Positions 36,206 to 45,400 of a DNA stretch of 64,000 bases are shown one piece after another; the first letter of the stretch is position 1; every line of letters starts with the position of its first letter. The stretch comes from Neolewinella xylanilytica (GTDB lineage Bacteria; Bacteroidota; Bacteroidia; Chitinophagales; Saprospiraceae), in NCBI RefSeq assembly GCF_002934605.1, contig NZ_PTJC01000005.1, positions 806,001 through 870,000 on the forward strand, in the 5' to 3' direction. The position numbers were made by a program, and so were the translations under genes. The notes beneath the pieces are model-generated. The model was not told where the DNA came from. It searched no databases and was given only the letters and a program-made list of their open reading frames with translations.

Positions 36206-38944
36206 ATGAGAACACGCGCTACCCTTTACACTTTTTTACTTATTTGTACCAGTATCAACGCCCAGCAGTTGACGGGCCGCGTACTCGACGAAGCCAACCT
36301 TCCCCTAGCCGGGGCTACCCTCAGTCTGGATGAGGTGGGGATGACCGTCAGCGACCAGGACGGCTACTTCGACCTGCTCGGCGTGCCCGTGGGAGCCCAT
36401 ACGCTTCGCGTGACGTACATCGGATTTACCCCCACGGAGCGTACGGTAACGGTGCGCGACGGAGAAACGACTTCTGTCGACGTACAATTGACCCCCGGCG
36501 TGCAACTCGCCGAAGTAGCGGTCATCAGTCAGATGCGCGGACAAGCCCGGGCGCTTAACCAACAACAGTCGGCCCTCAACATCACCAACGTGATTGCCGC
36601 CGATCAGATCGGCCGCTTTCCGGACCAGAACATCGGCGATGCCCTCAAGCGGGTACCGGGCGTCAACGTTCAGTACGATCAGGGGGAAGCCCGTTTCGCT
36701 AACATTCGGGGCACTTCCCCACAGTTGAATTCGGTGACGGTCAACGGGGAGCGCATCCCTTCCGCCGAGGCAGAAACCCGCTCCATCCAGCTCGACCTGA
36801 TTCCCGCCGATATGGTCCAGGCCGTGGAGGTAAGTAAGGCGGTTACCCCCGATATGGACGCCGACGCCATCGGTGGCTCCGTCAACCTCGTTACCCGTGC
36901 GGCACCCTACGAACGGCGCATCAGCGGCACCCTCGGTGGCGGCTACAACTTCCTGGCCGACGAACCCACTTACAACGGCAGCCTGATCTACGGCGAACGC
37001 TTCGCCAATAACGCCCTCGGCCTCATCGTCTCCGGCTCCTACTTCAACAACAACCTCGGATCGGACGACGTGGAAGCCGAATGGACCTACGACGAGGACC
37101 CCAGCGATGCCTATCCGGCGGAAATCCAGATCCGGCAATACTACCTCCAGCGGGTCCGGAAAAGCCTTTCCCTGGGGCTGGACTACAAAATTGCGCCGGG
37201 CCACACCGTTTTCCTGCGCGGTATCTACAACCAGCGCAACGACTTCGAGAATCGCTACGTGGCCGAATACACCGACATCGAGCGGGATGGCGACCAGTGG
37301 ATAGCGGAACTGAAGCGGGAAACCAAATCCGGCACGGAAGACGAAAAGTACGCCCGCCTCGAGGATCAGTCGATGGCCACCCTTAACCTCAACGGCGAGC
37401 ACCTCTTCGGTACGCTGAAAACCACCTGGAGCGCCTCCTGGGCGCGGGCGGACGAGACTCGCCCCCACGAGCGCTATTTCGAATACGGTACCGGCGACCC
37501 GGTGCCGGTGACCGTAGATTTCGGCAATCCCAAGCGCCCCTACATCGCCGCCGTGGAGCCCGACTTCCGCGGGCCGTCCGACGCCTGGGAGTTGTCGACC
37601 CTCACCGAGGAAAATCAGTTTACCAAGGACGTGGACGTGAACGGACGCCTCGACTTCGCCCTGCCCCTCACCAGTACCGGCGATTACCGCAATACCCTGA
37701 AGTTCGGCGGCCGGATACGGACCAAGGACAAAGTCCGCGACAACGATTTCTTCGAATACGAACCCATAGGTGACGCCCTGCTAGCGCAGAGTCTCGCTCA
37801 CCTGACCGACGAAAGCAAAGCCGGCTTCCTCGCCGGAGACTACGCCGCCGGCTCCTTCGTCGATCCGGAATACGTCGGCAACCTCGACCTCGGGGGCGCC
37901 GGCTTCGAGGGAGAACGTGACCTGAGCGAGCTTGCGGGGAACTTCACCGCCAACGAGAACATTTTCGGTGGCTACGTCATGCTGGAGCAGCAGGTGGGCG
38001 CTAAACTGACGGCCCTGGCCGGTGTGCGCCTGGAACGCACGAACCTGGAGTACGCCGGCTTCCGTTACGACGACGAGGCGGAAAGCCTCACCGCCACCGC
38101 TACCGAAACCTCCGATTACACCAACTTCTTGCCCGGCCTGCACCTGAAGTACGCCAGCGACGAAACCACCATCTTCCGCTTCGCCTACACCAATACCCTG
38201 GCGCGACCCAACTACTTCGACCTGGTGCCCTACCGCACCATCGAAGACGGCGACGAGATCAGCATCGGAAACCCCGACATCCAGCCCACCCTGAGCCTTA
38301 ATCTGGATCTGATGGCCGAGCATTACTTCGGTAGCGTCGGACTGGTCTCCGCCGGCGTCTTTTACAAAGACATCGACGATTTCATCGTGGATCAGACCTT
38401 CGACGACTACCCGTTCGAGGGTACGGAGTACAGCCAGTTCTCCCGTCCGATCAACGGGGGCAGCGCGCGGCTGCTCGGCTTCGAGGCGGCCTTTCAACGG
38501 CAACTGGATTTTATCGCCCCCGCCCTTTCCGGCGTAAGCGTGTACTTCAACTACACCTACATCGATTCCAAGGTCACCGACTTCAACTTCGAGGGCCGGG
38601 AAAACGACGAACTGACCCTCCCCGGATCGCCGAAGCATACCCTCAATGCCAGCCTCGGATACGATACCGGCAAGCTCACCACCCGCGTCAGCTTCAACTA
38701 CGCGTCCGATTTCGTGGAGGAGGTAGGGGAGGAGTCCTTCGAGGACGTCTACTACGACCGGGTCACCTACCTAGACGTTAACGTCAACTTCGCCGCCACC
38801 CCGCGGCTAACCCTCTACGCCAATGCCAATAATCTGCTAAACCAGCCGCTACGTTACTTCCAGGGCATTCCCTCCCGTACCTACCAGGGAGAATACTATA
38901 ACGTCCGCCTGGATGCCGGCGTAAAGTTCGACCTGACCCGCTAG
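36206..38944 (+). CDS. TonB-dependent receptor of the phosphorus locus
   Basis: 912 residues: signal peptide (YTFLLICTSINAQ), carboxypeptidase-regulatory-like domain (QLTGRVLDEANLPLAGATL), then a TonB plug. Plug features are ADQIGRFPDQNIGDALKRVP, ANIRGTSPQLNSVTVNGERI and VEVSKAVTPDMDADAIGGSV, the style of the large Xanthomonas/Caulobacter-type TonB receptor subfamily. A barrel with repeated aromatic strands follows and ends GVKFDLTR. There is no SusD partner. The next genes encode a phytase, a PI-PLC-like enzyme and a phosphatase, so the ligand may be an inositol phosphate or other organophosphate (inference). Repeats and a gap of 131 bases separate it from the phytase. Confidence 0.92.
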   Translation: MRTRATLYTFLLICTSINAQQLTGRVLDEANLPLAGATLSLDEVGMTVSDQDGYFDLLGVPVGAHTLRVTYIGFTPTERTVTVRDGETTSVDVQLTPGVQLAEVAVISQMRGQARALNQQQSALNITNVIAADQIGRFPDQNIGDALKRVPGVNVQYDQGEARFANIRGTSPQLNSVTVNGERIPSAEAETRSIQLDLIPADMVQAVEVSKAVTPDMDADAIGGSVNLVTRAAPYERRISGTLGGGYNFLADEPTYNGSLIYGERFANNALGLIVSGSYFNNNLGSDDVEAEWTYDEDPSDAYPAEIQIRQYYLQRVRKSLSLGLDYKIAPGHTVFLRGIYNQRNDFENRYVAEYTDIERDGDQWIAELKRETKSGTEDEKYARLEDQSMATLNLNGEHLFGTLKTTWSASWARADETRPHERYFEYGTGDPVPVTVDFGNPKRPYIAAVEPDFRGPSDAWELSTLTEENQFTKDVDVNGRLDFALPLTSTGDYRNTLKFGGRIRTKDKVRDNDFFEYEPIGDALLAQSLAHLTDESKAGFLAGDYAAGSFVDPEYVGNLDLGGAGFEGERDLSELAGNFTANENIFGGYVMLEQQVGAKLTALAGVRLERTNLEYAGFRYDDEAESLTATATETSDYTNFLPGLHLKYASDETTIFRFAYTNTLARPNYFDLVPYRTIEDGDEISIGNPDIQPTLSLNLDLMAEHYFGSVGLVSAGVFYKDIDDFIVDQTFDDYPFEGTEYSQFSRPINGGSARLLGFEAAFQRQLDFIAPALSGVSVYFNYTYIDSKVTDFNFEGRENDELTLPGSPKHTLNASLGYDTGKLTTRVSFNYASDFVEEVGEESFEDVYYDRVTYLDVNVNFAATPRLTLYANANNLLNQPLRYFQGIPSRTYQGEYYNVRLDAGVKFDLTR

Positions 38945-38945
38945 T

Positions 38946-39038
38946 AGCCCTCGTCAGCTGAGTCCCCCGAGTGTGAAGCCCTCGTCAGCCGAGTCCCCCG
39001 AGCGCGAAGCCCTCGTCAGCCGAGTCCTCCGAGCGCGA
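38946..39038. repeat. 31-bp tandem repeat, three copies
   Basis: Units starting agccctcgtcag at 38946, 38977 and 39008 are spaced exactly 31 bases. A reverse-oriented ctcgtctgacgag follows at about 39050, so hairpins can form between the TonB receptor and phytase genes. Confidence 0.85.
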
Positions 39039-39075
39039 AGCGCGTGGGGCTCGTCTGACGAGTAATCCACCTCTC

Positions 39076-40257
39076 ATGCACTACCCAAATCCCATATATC
39101 TTCTCTCCCTCCTCCTGCTGGCCGCCTGTAGCCGCCCCCACCCCGCTGAGGCCGTGGACGCCTCCGTCACCGAAGCCCGGGAGGACAGCCTCGCACTGGT
39201 AGCCGCCTACGCCGGTCGGGATCTCATCGAACACAGCGTTACCGCCTCGGTGGAAACCGCCTCCGCCCGCGCGGACGTGATGGACGACGCCGCCGACGAT
39301 CCCGCCATTTGGGTGCATCCCACGGATCCGGGGCGCAGCCTGGTCTTCGGCAGCAATAAAACCAGCGGACTGGCCGCCTATAACCTCGCCGGGCGGGAGG
39401 TCGCCTACTACGCGATCGGCAACGTCAACAACGTCGACATCCTGACCGGCGTACCGCTGGGGCAGGAGCGCATCACCCTCCTCGGCGCGAGCAACCGCAC
39501 CAACCAGGCCATAGACCTCTACCGGGTGGACGAGCAAACCGGGGCCCTCACCCCCGTCGCCGACGGCATCCTTCGCATGGATAGCACCAAAATCGACGAC
39601 GTCTATGGTTTTTGCCTCGGGCGCTCCGGTGGGGACGTATATGCGATCGTAAACGGGAAGAATGGGTTGCTGCAGCAGTTCCGCGTGGTAGAACGCGGCC
39701 CGAAACTGGGGCTGGAGCTAGTCCGCGAAGTGCAGTTCCCCTCCCAGACCGAGGGCATGGTCGCGGACGACGAGCTGGGCTGGCTCTACGTAGGCGAGGA
39801 AGCCGCCGGGATATGGAAGCTGCCGCTGCAGGCCGGGTATTTGGGCGCCGGAGCGCAGGAACGGGCCGATCCCAATAACGACGATCCCACGAGGGCCCGA
39901 CTGCTTGCCGCCCGCGTCGACGATCCCACCGACCTGGTGGCCGACGTGGAGGGGCTGACGCTCTACGAAGCAACGGACGGCAGGGGTTACCTGGTGGCCA
40001 GTATGCAGGGGAACTTTTCTTATGCGCTCTTCGACCGGGACGGGGACAACGATTACCTGGGCAGCTTCAAGATCGTCGACGGTGCGGTCGACGGTGTCGA
40101 GGAAACGGACGGCCTGGAAGTCATGGCTACCCCCTTACCGGGCTTCCCCGGGGGACTACTCGTCGTCCAGGACGGCTTTAATTACGCCGGCGATACCCTG
40201 CATCCGCAGAATTTCAAGTACGTCGATTTCGGAAAGGTGCCGAAGTTGCCGTTATAA
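39076..40257 (+). CDS. beta-propeller phytase lipoprotein (3-phytase)
   Basis: 393 residues with a lipoprotein signal ending LLLAACS. The mature part matches beta-propeller phytases, calcium-dependent enzymes that strip phosphates from myo-inositol hexakisphosphate. Motifs are DDAADDPAIWVHPTDPG, LVFGSNKTSGLAAYNL, DDVYGFCLGRSGGDVYA, QTEGMVADDELGWLYVGEE and ADVEGLTLYEATDGRGYLV. The Asp and Glu of DDPAIW and EGM/EGL are the usual calcium and phosphate ligands. It is probably on the outer membrane or in the periplasm. Neighbours (TonB receptor upstream, phosphodiesterase and phosphatase downstream) support phosphorus scavenging. Confidence 0.93.
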   Translation: MHYPNPIYLLSLLLLAACSRPHPAEAVDASVTEAREDSLALVAAYAGRDLIEHSVTASVETASARADVMDDAADDPAIWVHPTDPGRSLVFGSNKTSGLAAYNLAGREVAYYAIGNVNNVDILTGVPLGQERITLLGASNRTNQAIDLYRVDEQTGALTPVADGILRMDSTKIDDVYGFCLGRSGGDVYAIVNGKNGLLQQFRVVERGPKLGLELVREVQFPSQTEGMVADDELGWLYVGEEAAGIWKLPLQAGYLGAGAQERADPNNDDPTRARLLAARVDDPTDLVADVEGLTLYEATDGRGYLVASMQGNFSYALFDRDGDNDYLGSFKIVDGAVDGVEETDGLEVMATPLPGFPGGLLVVQDGFNYAGDTLHPQNFKYVDFGKVPKLPL

Positions 40258-40281
40258 CCACGGGGGCCACGCGGCCCGTGG
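40258..40281 (+). terminator. hairpin directly after the phytase stop codon
   Basis: ccacggg and cccgtgg form a 7-base-pair stem with a 10-base loop starting at the base after TAA. There is no T tract, so it may terminate or only protect the 3' end. Confidence 0.35.
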
Positions 40282-40405
40282 TAGATTGCGGGCGCCGGAC
40301 CGCTGGAGCTTACCCCGGCACAGCGTCCGTTGGAAAAGTATACGCATGTTAGAGTAAGCTTCCGTTTCAGAGACCGTCCGATCGCCCAGCGCCTTACATC
40401 GACCG

Positions 40406-41563
40406 ATGCAAGTCGTCTACATCCCTGCTCCCGCCATGATCCCTTATCGTCACCGTGCCGTTTTGCTGCTTTTGGCCGCGCTTTCCTGGCTTCCTACCCT
40501 GTTAGCCCAGGCGGATGGTCCCGCCCGGATCAACGAACTGCAGGTCGTGGCCACCCACAATAGCTACAAGCGGCCGATGGACGGGCCGGTCATGCAGCAA
40601 CTGATGGCCCTGGACAGCGCCCAGGCCCGGTCGCTCGATTACGCCCACCCGCCGCTGCGCGAGCAACTCGACCTGGGGGTGCGCGGCCTGGAGATCGACG
40701 TACTCCATGACCCCGAAGGCGGCCGCTACCGGGACCCCTACGGCCTGCGAATGCAGCGGGAAAACGGCTTGCGGCCCGAACCCCTCGACACGACAATGCT
40801 GGACCGCCCCGGCTTTAAGGTGCTCCACGTGCAGGACATCGACTACCGCTCGTCGTGCGGAACGCTTCGGGCCTGCCTGGAAGAACTGCGGGCCTGGTCG
40901 GACGGGAACCCGGGCCACCTGCCCGTGCTGGTATCCATTAACGCGAAGGAGGGAGGCATCGACCGGCCAGGCTTTACGGCCGCCCTGCCCTTCGACGATG
41001 CGGCGTTTACCGCCCTGGACGAGGAAGTGCGCCGGGTACTATCCCCGGATCGCCTGATCACGCCCGCCATGGTACGGGACACCTTCGCGACCCTGCGGGA
41101 TGCCGTGCTGGCGGGCAACTGGCCGACCGTCGATCGCGCCCGGGGAAGGTTCTTCTTCGTGCTGGACGCGGGAGCCGGGCAAACGGCTATCTACACCGAC
41201 GGTTATCCGAGTCTGGCGGGTCGGTTACTCTTCGTGACCACCGACCCGAGCGCGGACGAAGCGGCGATCCTGTTCCGAAACGACCCCGTCGGCCACGAAG
41301 CGGAGATCCGGGACCTCGTGCGGCAGGGTTTTTTAGTCCGGACCCGCGCCGACGCCGGAACCACGGAAGCCAGGAACAACGATTATTCCCGACTGGAAGC
41401 CGCGCTGGCCAGCGGAGCCCACTACATCAGTACGGACTACGAGCAGCCCGACCCGCGCTTCGGCAACGATTACCGGGTGCGGCTGCCGGGAGAGGTCCTG
41501 GTCCGCTGTAATCCACTGTCGAAGGGCCCGGCCTGCCCCGAAACCCTATCCCCCGAAAAATGA
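40406..41563 (+). CDS. calcium-dependent PI-PLC-like phosphodiesterase (PI-PLC-C1 type)
   Basis: 385 residues (an ATG at 40436 would give a tidier leader, MIPYRHRAVLLLLAALSW). After the signal peptide come the phospholipase-C-like TIM-barrel motifs: QVVATHNSYKRPM with the first catalytic His, DLGVRGLEIDVLHD, VLHVQDIDYRSSCGTL, VLVSINAKEGG and GAHYISTDYEQPDPRF. The end VRCNPLSKGPACP is typical of the PI-PLC-C1 family. It would cleave phosphoinositides or related phosphodiesters outside the cytoplasm. Its stop overlaps the start of the phosphatase gene by four bases, so the two are translationally coupled. Confidence 0.87.
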   Translation: MQVVYIPAPAMIPYRHRAVLLLLAALSWLPTLLAQADGPARINELQVVATHNSYKRPMDGPVMQQLMALDSAQARSLDYAHPPLREQLDLGVRGLEIDVLHDPEGGRYRDPYGLRMQRENGLRPEPLDTTMLDRPGFKVLHVQDIDYRSSCGTLRACLEELRAWSDGNPGHLPVLVSINAKEGGIDRPGFTAALPFDDAAFTALDEEVRRVLSPDRLITPAMVRDTFATLRDAVLAGNWPTVDRARGRFFFVLDAGAGQTAIYTDGYPSLAGRLLFVTTDPSADEAAILFRNDPVGHEAEIRDLVRQGFLVRTRADAGTTEARNNDYSRLEAALASGAHYISTDYEQPDPRFGNDYRVRLPGEVLVRCNPLSKGPACPETLSPEK

Positions 41564-42759
41564 AACGATTACCCTTCCTCCTCTGCGTAGCGGGACTGCT
41601 ACTAGGCTGCTCCACCTACACCCCGGCGGGGCGGACTAACCTGGCGCGTGCCCCCTACCTGCAAATGGCCCTGGGCGACAGTGCTACCGTTCTCTGGCGC
41701 ACCCGGGCGGGGGAGGAGGCAGCGGTTGCCTATCGGCGGGTCGGTACGAAAACCTGGGAAACGGCCGTGGGAAAGGTGCGCCCGACGAATACGGGAGTGG
41801 TGGAAAACGAAGTCGTACTCACCGGTCTCGTACCGGGTGAACCCTACACCTACCGGGTGCTGACCGACGGCCGGCAGCTGTTGAAGACCGATCCCGTCTT
41901 TCCCGCCCCCCTGGCGGATACGGCCACCCGCTTCCGCTTCTTCGCCGTGGGCGATATCGGGGAGCCGGAAGAAACGGAAGGAACGCCGGGCTGGCTGAAC
42001 GACGCCCTGGTCCGGGATCCGACGACCTACCGCTTCGGGCTATTGCTGGGCGACATCGTTTACCCCACCGGGCAGAGCGCCGTGTACGACGAGCGCCTCT
42101 TCGATCATTTCGCCGGCTACTTCCCGACCACCCCGGTGTACGCGGTACTGGGCAACCACGACTGGCACGAACCGGAAGCCAATTACATGGAAGAGTGGAA
42201 GCTGCCGGGCAACGAGCACTACTACGCCTTCCGCCAGGGGAACGTCCGCTTCCTGGCGCTGGACAGCGGAGCTAACGGGGAACTGTACGATTCGACGGCT
42301 CAACTTGCCTGGCTGGAAAGCGAGCTGGCCCGTCCCTCGGAGGCAACGACCTGGACGGTCGTCTACCTCCACCACAACGGGAAAAGCTGCACGTACAAGC
42401 AGGATTACCCTGCGGTGATGGGGCTCTACGGACTATTCGAACGGTACAACGTCGACCTGGTCTTGAACGGCCACGCCCACACCTACGAGCGGCTGCGTCC
42501 GATGGACGGCAACGGTACGCCCGGTGCGGAAGGCTTCACCAGCATCACCATAGGAAGCGGGGGAAAGCTGCGGGGCACCAAGGGCGATCCCACCCCCTAC
42601 ACCCCCGACCCGGAAAACTGCCGCCACCCGGATTTGGTGGCCCGGGCGGTGCACGACTGGGTGTACCTGGGCCTATCGGTGGAGGGTGATACCATCGTGG
42701 GTACGGCTTACCGTACGCGGGATAATGCGGTGGTGGATACGTTCTCCATTACCCGATGA
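41560..42759 (+). CDS. purple-acid-phosphatase-like metallophosphoesterase lipoprotein
   Basis: 399 residues with lipobox LLLGCS. An N-terminal fibronectin-like domain (APYLQMALGDSATVLWRT, LVPGEPYTYRVLTD) precedes a calcineurin-like phosphatase. Its full metal-ligand set is FAVGDIGEP, LLGDIVYP (GDxxY as in purple acid phosphatases), VLGNHDWH, VYLHHNGKSC and LNGHAHTYER. This combination is the bacterial purple acid phosphatase type, releasing phosphate from monoesters. Coupled by ATGA to the PI-PLC-like gene, it would finish hydrolysis of products made by that enzyme and the phytase. Confidence 0.92.
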   Translation: MKRLPFLLCVAGLLLGCSTYTPAGRTNLARAPYLQMALGDSATVLWRTRAGEEAAVAYRRVGTKTWETAVGKVRPTNTGVVENEVVLTGLVPGEPYTYRVLTDGRQLLKTDPVFPAPLADTATRFRFFAVGDIGEPEETEGTPGWLNDALVRDPTTYRFGLLLGDIVYPTGQSAVYDERLFDHFAGYFPTTPVYAVLGNHDWHEPEANYMEEWKLPGNEHYYAFRQGNVRFLALDSGANGELYDSTAQLAWLESELARPSEATTWTVVYLHHNGKSCTYKQDYPAVMGLYGLFERYNVDLVLNGHAHTYERLRPMDGNGTPGAEGFTSITIGSGGKLRGTKGDPTPYTPDPENCRHPDLVARAVHDWVYLGLSVEGDTIVGTAYRTRDNAVVDTFSITR

Positions 42760-42857
42760 ACGGCGTCTTAGGCAGCTGATCCGGCGGCTTTTCGGTAGGG
42801 TGTTATCGCGCAATAGGGCCCCGGGCAACCCGTTTTCAACCTACCAAAGGCCCATAC

Positions 42858-44279
42858 GTGCACAAGATTAAATACCTGTTTACGGCAAGTTTGCTGCTTC
42901 TCCTTACTCCTGCGTGTGAAAAGGAAATCATCGAACCCGTAATGGTGGTACCCCCCGAACCGGCACCTCCCCCCGAACCGGCAGGGCCCCCCGAGCCGGT
43001 AGTTACCTACGATATAGTAGGCGGCTACGTGCAAAAAGGCCCTTTTCTGAACGGGACGGCCATGACGCTCGCGGAACTTGACTCCCTCCTGGTCCCCACC
43101 GGTAAGACGTACACCACACAGCTGCTGGACAACCAGGGGACGTACGCCGTCCGCAATGTCAGCCTGGAATCGCAGTACGTACAGGTGCAGGCCAGCGGGT
43201 TTTATTATAACGAAGTAACCGACGCCAATTCCTCCGGCCAGTTGACGCTCTTCGCGCTCTCCGACCTGAGCGAAAGGAACAGCCTCAACGTGAATCTGCT
43301 TTCCAGTCTGGAGAAGGCCCGTATCGAGTACCTCCTCGCAGAGGGCGTTGCGTTTGCCGCCGCGAAGGCCCGGGCGCAGCGGGAGATCCTGGCCGTTTTC
43401 GAGATCGACGCCGCGGGCATGACGGCTTCCGAGTTGCTGGACATTACGCAGGCGGGTGAGGGCAATGCTATTTTGCTGGCCGTTTCCCTTATCCTTCAGG
43501 GCTACCAGGAGGTGGCCGACCTTTCCGAGTTGCTGGGTAATATGAGTACCGACCTGCGGCAGGACGGCGTGGTCAACAGCCAAAGCGTCGGCTCCACGTT
43601 GGTCAACAATGCCGTTGCGCTAGACCCGGAAGCCATCCGGGCAAACCTGATTGCCCGCTACGAAGCCATGGGCGTAACGGTGAGCATTCCGGACTTCGGG
43701 CCGTACGTGAAGCACTTCCTGGACCATACCAAATTCACGTTCACCAACAGCATCAAATACCCCGAAAACGGTGCCTACGGCAAAAACGTGCTTCTGACCG
43801 GCGATACCATTTACTCCCGCGATGCCTATTCCCTGGCGGCCGAATTGCCGGCTCCCTACCAGAGCCTACGGGTGGATATTAGCGGGCCCGGCTGGATGTT
43901 CAACTCCATTCAACCGGATCGGGGCTGGGAATTCGGTTCCCTCGGGCCGAATACCGCCCGCACCTTCACCACGACCCGGACGGGTAAAGTCGATTTCGAG
44001 CTGCAATTCACGCGGCAATGGTCGCCAGCCCCGCCTTCGGTGCCGGTGCCATCTCCCCTACAGCCCTGCTATTCCGACCAGGGGAATCCTTATCCCGAGA
44101 TGGATACCGTGCAGGAGCTGCCACCGTATCCGTGCCTCATCGGACTGGACACCATCTTCCCGCCAACGATGCCCGTGGAGGAGCCCGGTCCCCCGGAGCC
44201 GATCCCCACCATCCGGATCGCGGTCTACGAGAACGGAAGTGAGGATGCCCTTTGGGTAAAGGAGATCATCGTGCTGTAA
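42858..44279 (+). CDS. large lipoprotein with Pro-rich linker, unknown function
   Basis: 473 residues from a GTG start; lipoprotein signal FTASLLLLLTPACEKE. A PEPAPPPEPAGPPEP linker leads to a conserved-looking segment, GGYVQKGPFLNGTAMTLAEL then LLVPTGKTYTTQLLDNQGTY, typical of a widespread family of bacterial lipoproteins of unknown role. A helical region (about 145-260) and C-terminal beta-domains follow, with a second Pro-rich part near residue 400. No catalytic motif is seen. It lies 98 bases after the phosphatase on the same strand, but nothing ties it to phosphorus use. Confidence 0.78.
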   Translation: MHKIKYLFTASLLLLLTPACEKEIIEPVMVVPPEPAPPPEPAGPPEPVVTYDIVGGYVQKGPFLNGTAMTLAELDSLLVPTGKTYTTQLLDNQGTYAVRNVSLESQYVQVQASGFYYNEVTDANSSGQLTLFALSDLSERNSLNVNLLSSLEKARIEYLLAEGVAFAAAKARAQREILAVFEIDAAGMTASELLDITQAGEGNAILLAVSLILQGYQEVADLSELLGNMSTDLRQDGVVNSQSVGSTLVNNAVALDPEAIRANLIARYEAMGVTVSIPDFGPYVKHFLDHTKFTFTNSIKYPENGAYGKNVLLTGDTIYSRDAYSLAAELPAPYQSLRVDISGPGWMFNSIQPDRGWEFGSLGPNTARTFTTTRTGKVDFELQFTRQWSPAPPSVPVPSPLQPCYSDQGNPYPEMDTVQELPPYPCLIGLDTIFPPTMPVEEPGPPEPIPTIRIAVYENGSEDALWVKEIIVL

Positions 44280-44688
44280 GGTAAAGAGGTATGGTGGCGG
44301 CTGGAATTTTTCTCTCCACCGGCCCGGAGCTACGCCGCATTCGGTTACGGCCTACCGCACAGCCGGTTCGCCGGTAAGGCATCTCCAGTAGTTGTGGAGG
44401 ATCGTTGCTAAGGCTAGTCTACAGTGATCATGCCAGGATTTGAACCGTGGCGACCTGCTTCTGATTAGAACGGACGGGAACGGTTTCCGATCGCCCAACG
44501 GCGGCACTTTTCGTATTATCGTGCGGGAAACGTGTAACCTGGTAAAGTTCATGAAAGCAAATGCAGGAGGATATCGCTAGACATTTCCGTTTCTCCGGCT
44601 TTTGCCCCCCAGGAGCCAAGCCGTTAGGGCCCCTACACCAGCTGCCGCGACGGGGGAAGAAGCCGAATCTTCTACAATATTCAGCGGT
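44280..44688. other. gene-free spacer between the lipoprotein and the NUDIX regulator
   Basis: About 409 bases. The only recognisable content is the tRNA-Arg-like fragment at 44433-44470. Open frames on either strand lack leaders or family motifs. The presumed promoter of the regulator lies in the last 100 bases, but no clear box was seen. Confidence 0.5.
44433..44470 (-). other. tRNA-Arg(UCU)-like 3' fragment, possible integration scar
   Basis: Minus strand: TTCTAATCAG (anticodon loop and 3' stem of tRNA-Arg UCU) is followed by AAGCAGGTCGC and GGTTCAAATCCTGG (T-arm). The 5' half (D-arm, acceptor strand) is absent upstream and the T-stem is imperfect, so this is not a functional tRNA. Fragments of this kind are typical attachment-site remnants of elements that integrate in tRNA 3' ends. 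No integrase is in the window. Confidence 0.5.
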
Positions 44689-45378
44689 ATGATGCAGGAG
44701 GATTTCAGCCGGGAGCGACTGCTTCTCGCCGTGGATTGCATTGTCTTTGGCTTTGACGGGGAGTTTCTCAAGGTTTTGCTGATTAAACGCGGATTCGAGC
44801 CGGAAATGGGGAAGTGGTCCCTGGTGGGCGGATTCCTCCAGACCAACGAGGTGCTGGAGGATGCCGCGACGCGGATCCTCAGCCAGTATACCGGACTGAG
44901 CGACATCTACATGGAACAGGTCGCCACCTTCAGTAAGATCGACCGGGACCCGGAAGACCGCATCGTATCCACCGCCTACTATGCGCTGATCGATATCCAT
45001 AAGCATTCCCAGAAGCTGAGCCGGCAATTTTCGGCCCAGTGGTTCAACATCGAGGATTTCCCCCCGCTGATTTTCGACCACGGAGAAATGGTGGCGGCCG
45101 CGCTGAAACGATTGCGGACAAAGGCTCAGACGGAGCCCGTAGGCTTTGAGTTGCTACCGAAGAAGTTTACCATGCGCCAGCTCCAAACGCTCTACGAGGC
45201 GATCTGGAACGTGACGCTGGACAAACGAAACTTCAGCAGCAAGATCCGCTCGTTCAATTTCCTGGAGAAACTGAACGAGAAGGATAAATCCACCTCGCGC
45301 AAGGGCGCTTTTCTCTTCCGCTTCGATGCCGAGGAATACGATAAGCAAGAGCGAAGCCGCACCACGCTAAATCTGTAA
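44689..45378 (+). CDS. NUDIX-domain transcriptional regulator (NrtR/AraR-like)
   Basis: 229 residues from ATG 44689 (or 44692); the frame extends to 44602 without support. The N-terminal NUDIX-like domain (LAVDCIVFGFDGEFLKVLLI, GKWSLVGGFLQTNEVLEDAA) has a degraded Nudix box. ATRILSQYTGLSDIYMEQV stands where the catalytic REx2EExGU should be, as in sugar-sensing non-hydrolytic members. The C-terminal winged helix (KFTMRQLQTLYEAIWNVTLD, RNFSSKIRSF) would bind DNA. In Bacteroides a homologous type, AraR, controls arabinose genes. Here it converges on a GH127-type arabinofuranosidase only 22 bases away, which supports an L-arabinose-responsive regulator of the adjacent locus (inference). Confidence 0.85.
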   Translation: MMQEDFSRERLLLAVDCIVFGFDGEFLKVLLIKRGFEPEMGKWSLVGGFLQTNEVLEDAATRILSQYTGLSDIYMEQVATFSKIDRDPEDRIVSTAYYALIDIHKHSQKLSRQFSAQWFNIEDFPPLIFDHGEMVAAALKRLRTKAQTEPVGFELLPKKFTMRQLQTLYEAIWNVTLDKRNFSSKIRSFNFLEKLNEKDKSTSRKGAFLFRFDAEEYDKQERSRTTLNL

Positions 45379-45382
45379 CGTC

Positions 45383-45399
45383 CCAGTCGAACGGACTGG
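45383..45399. terminator. hairpin between convergent regulator and GH127 genes
   Basis: ccagtc-gaacg-gactgg forms a perfect 6-base-pair stem inside the 22-base gap and could serve both strands. No strong T tract. Confidence 0.4.
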
Positions 45400-45400
45400 A

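Noticed and set aside
44433-44540. A complete tRNA gene on the minus strand
   Set aside because: Only the anticodon-loop to T-arm half is recognisable; D-arm and acceptor pairing are missing and the T-stem is mismatched.
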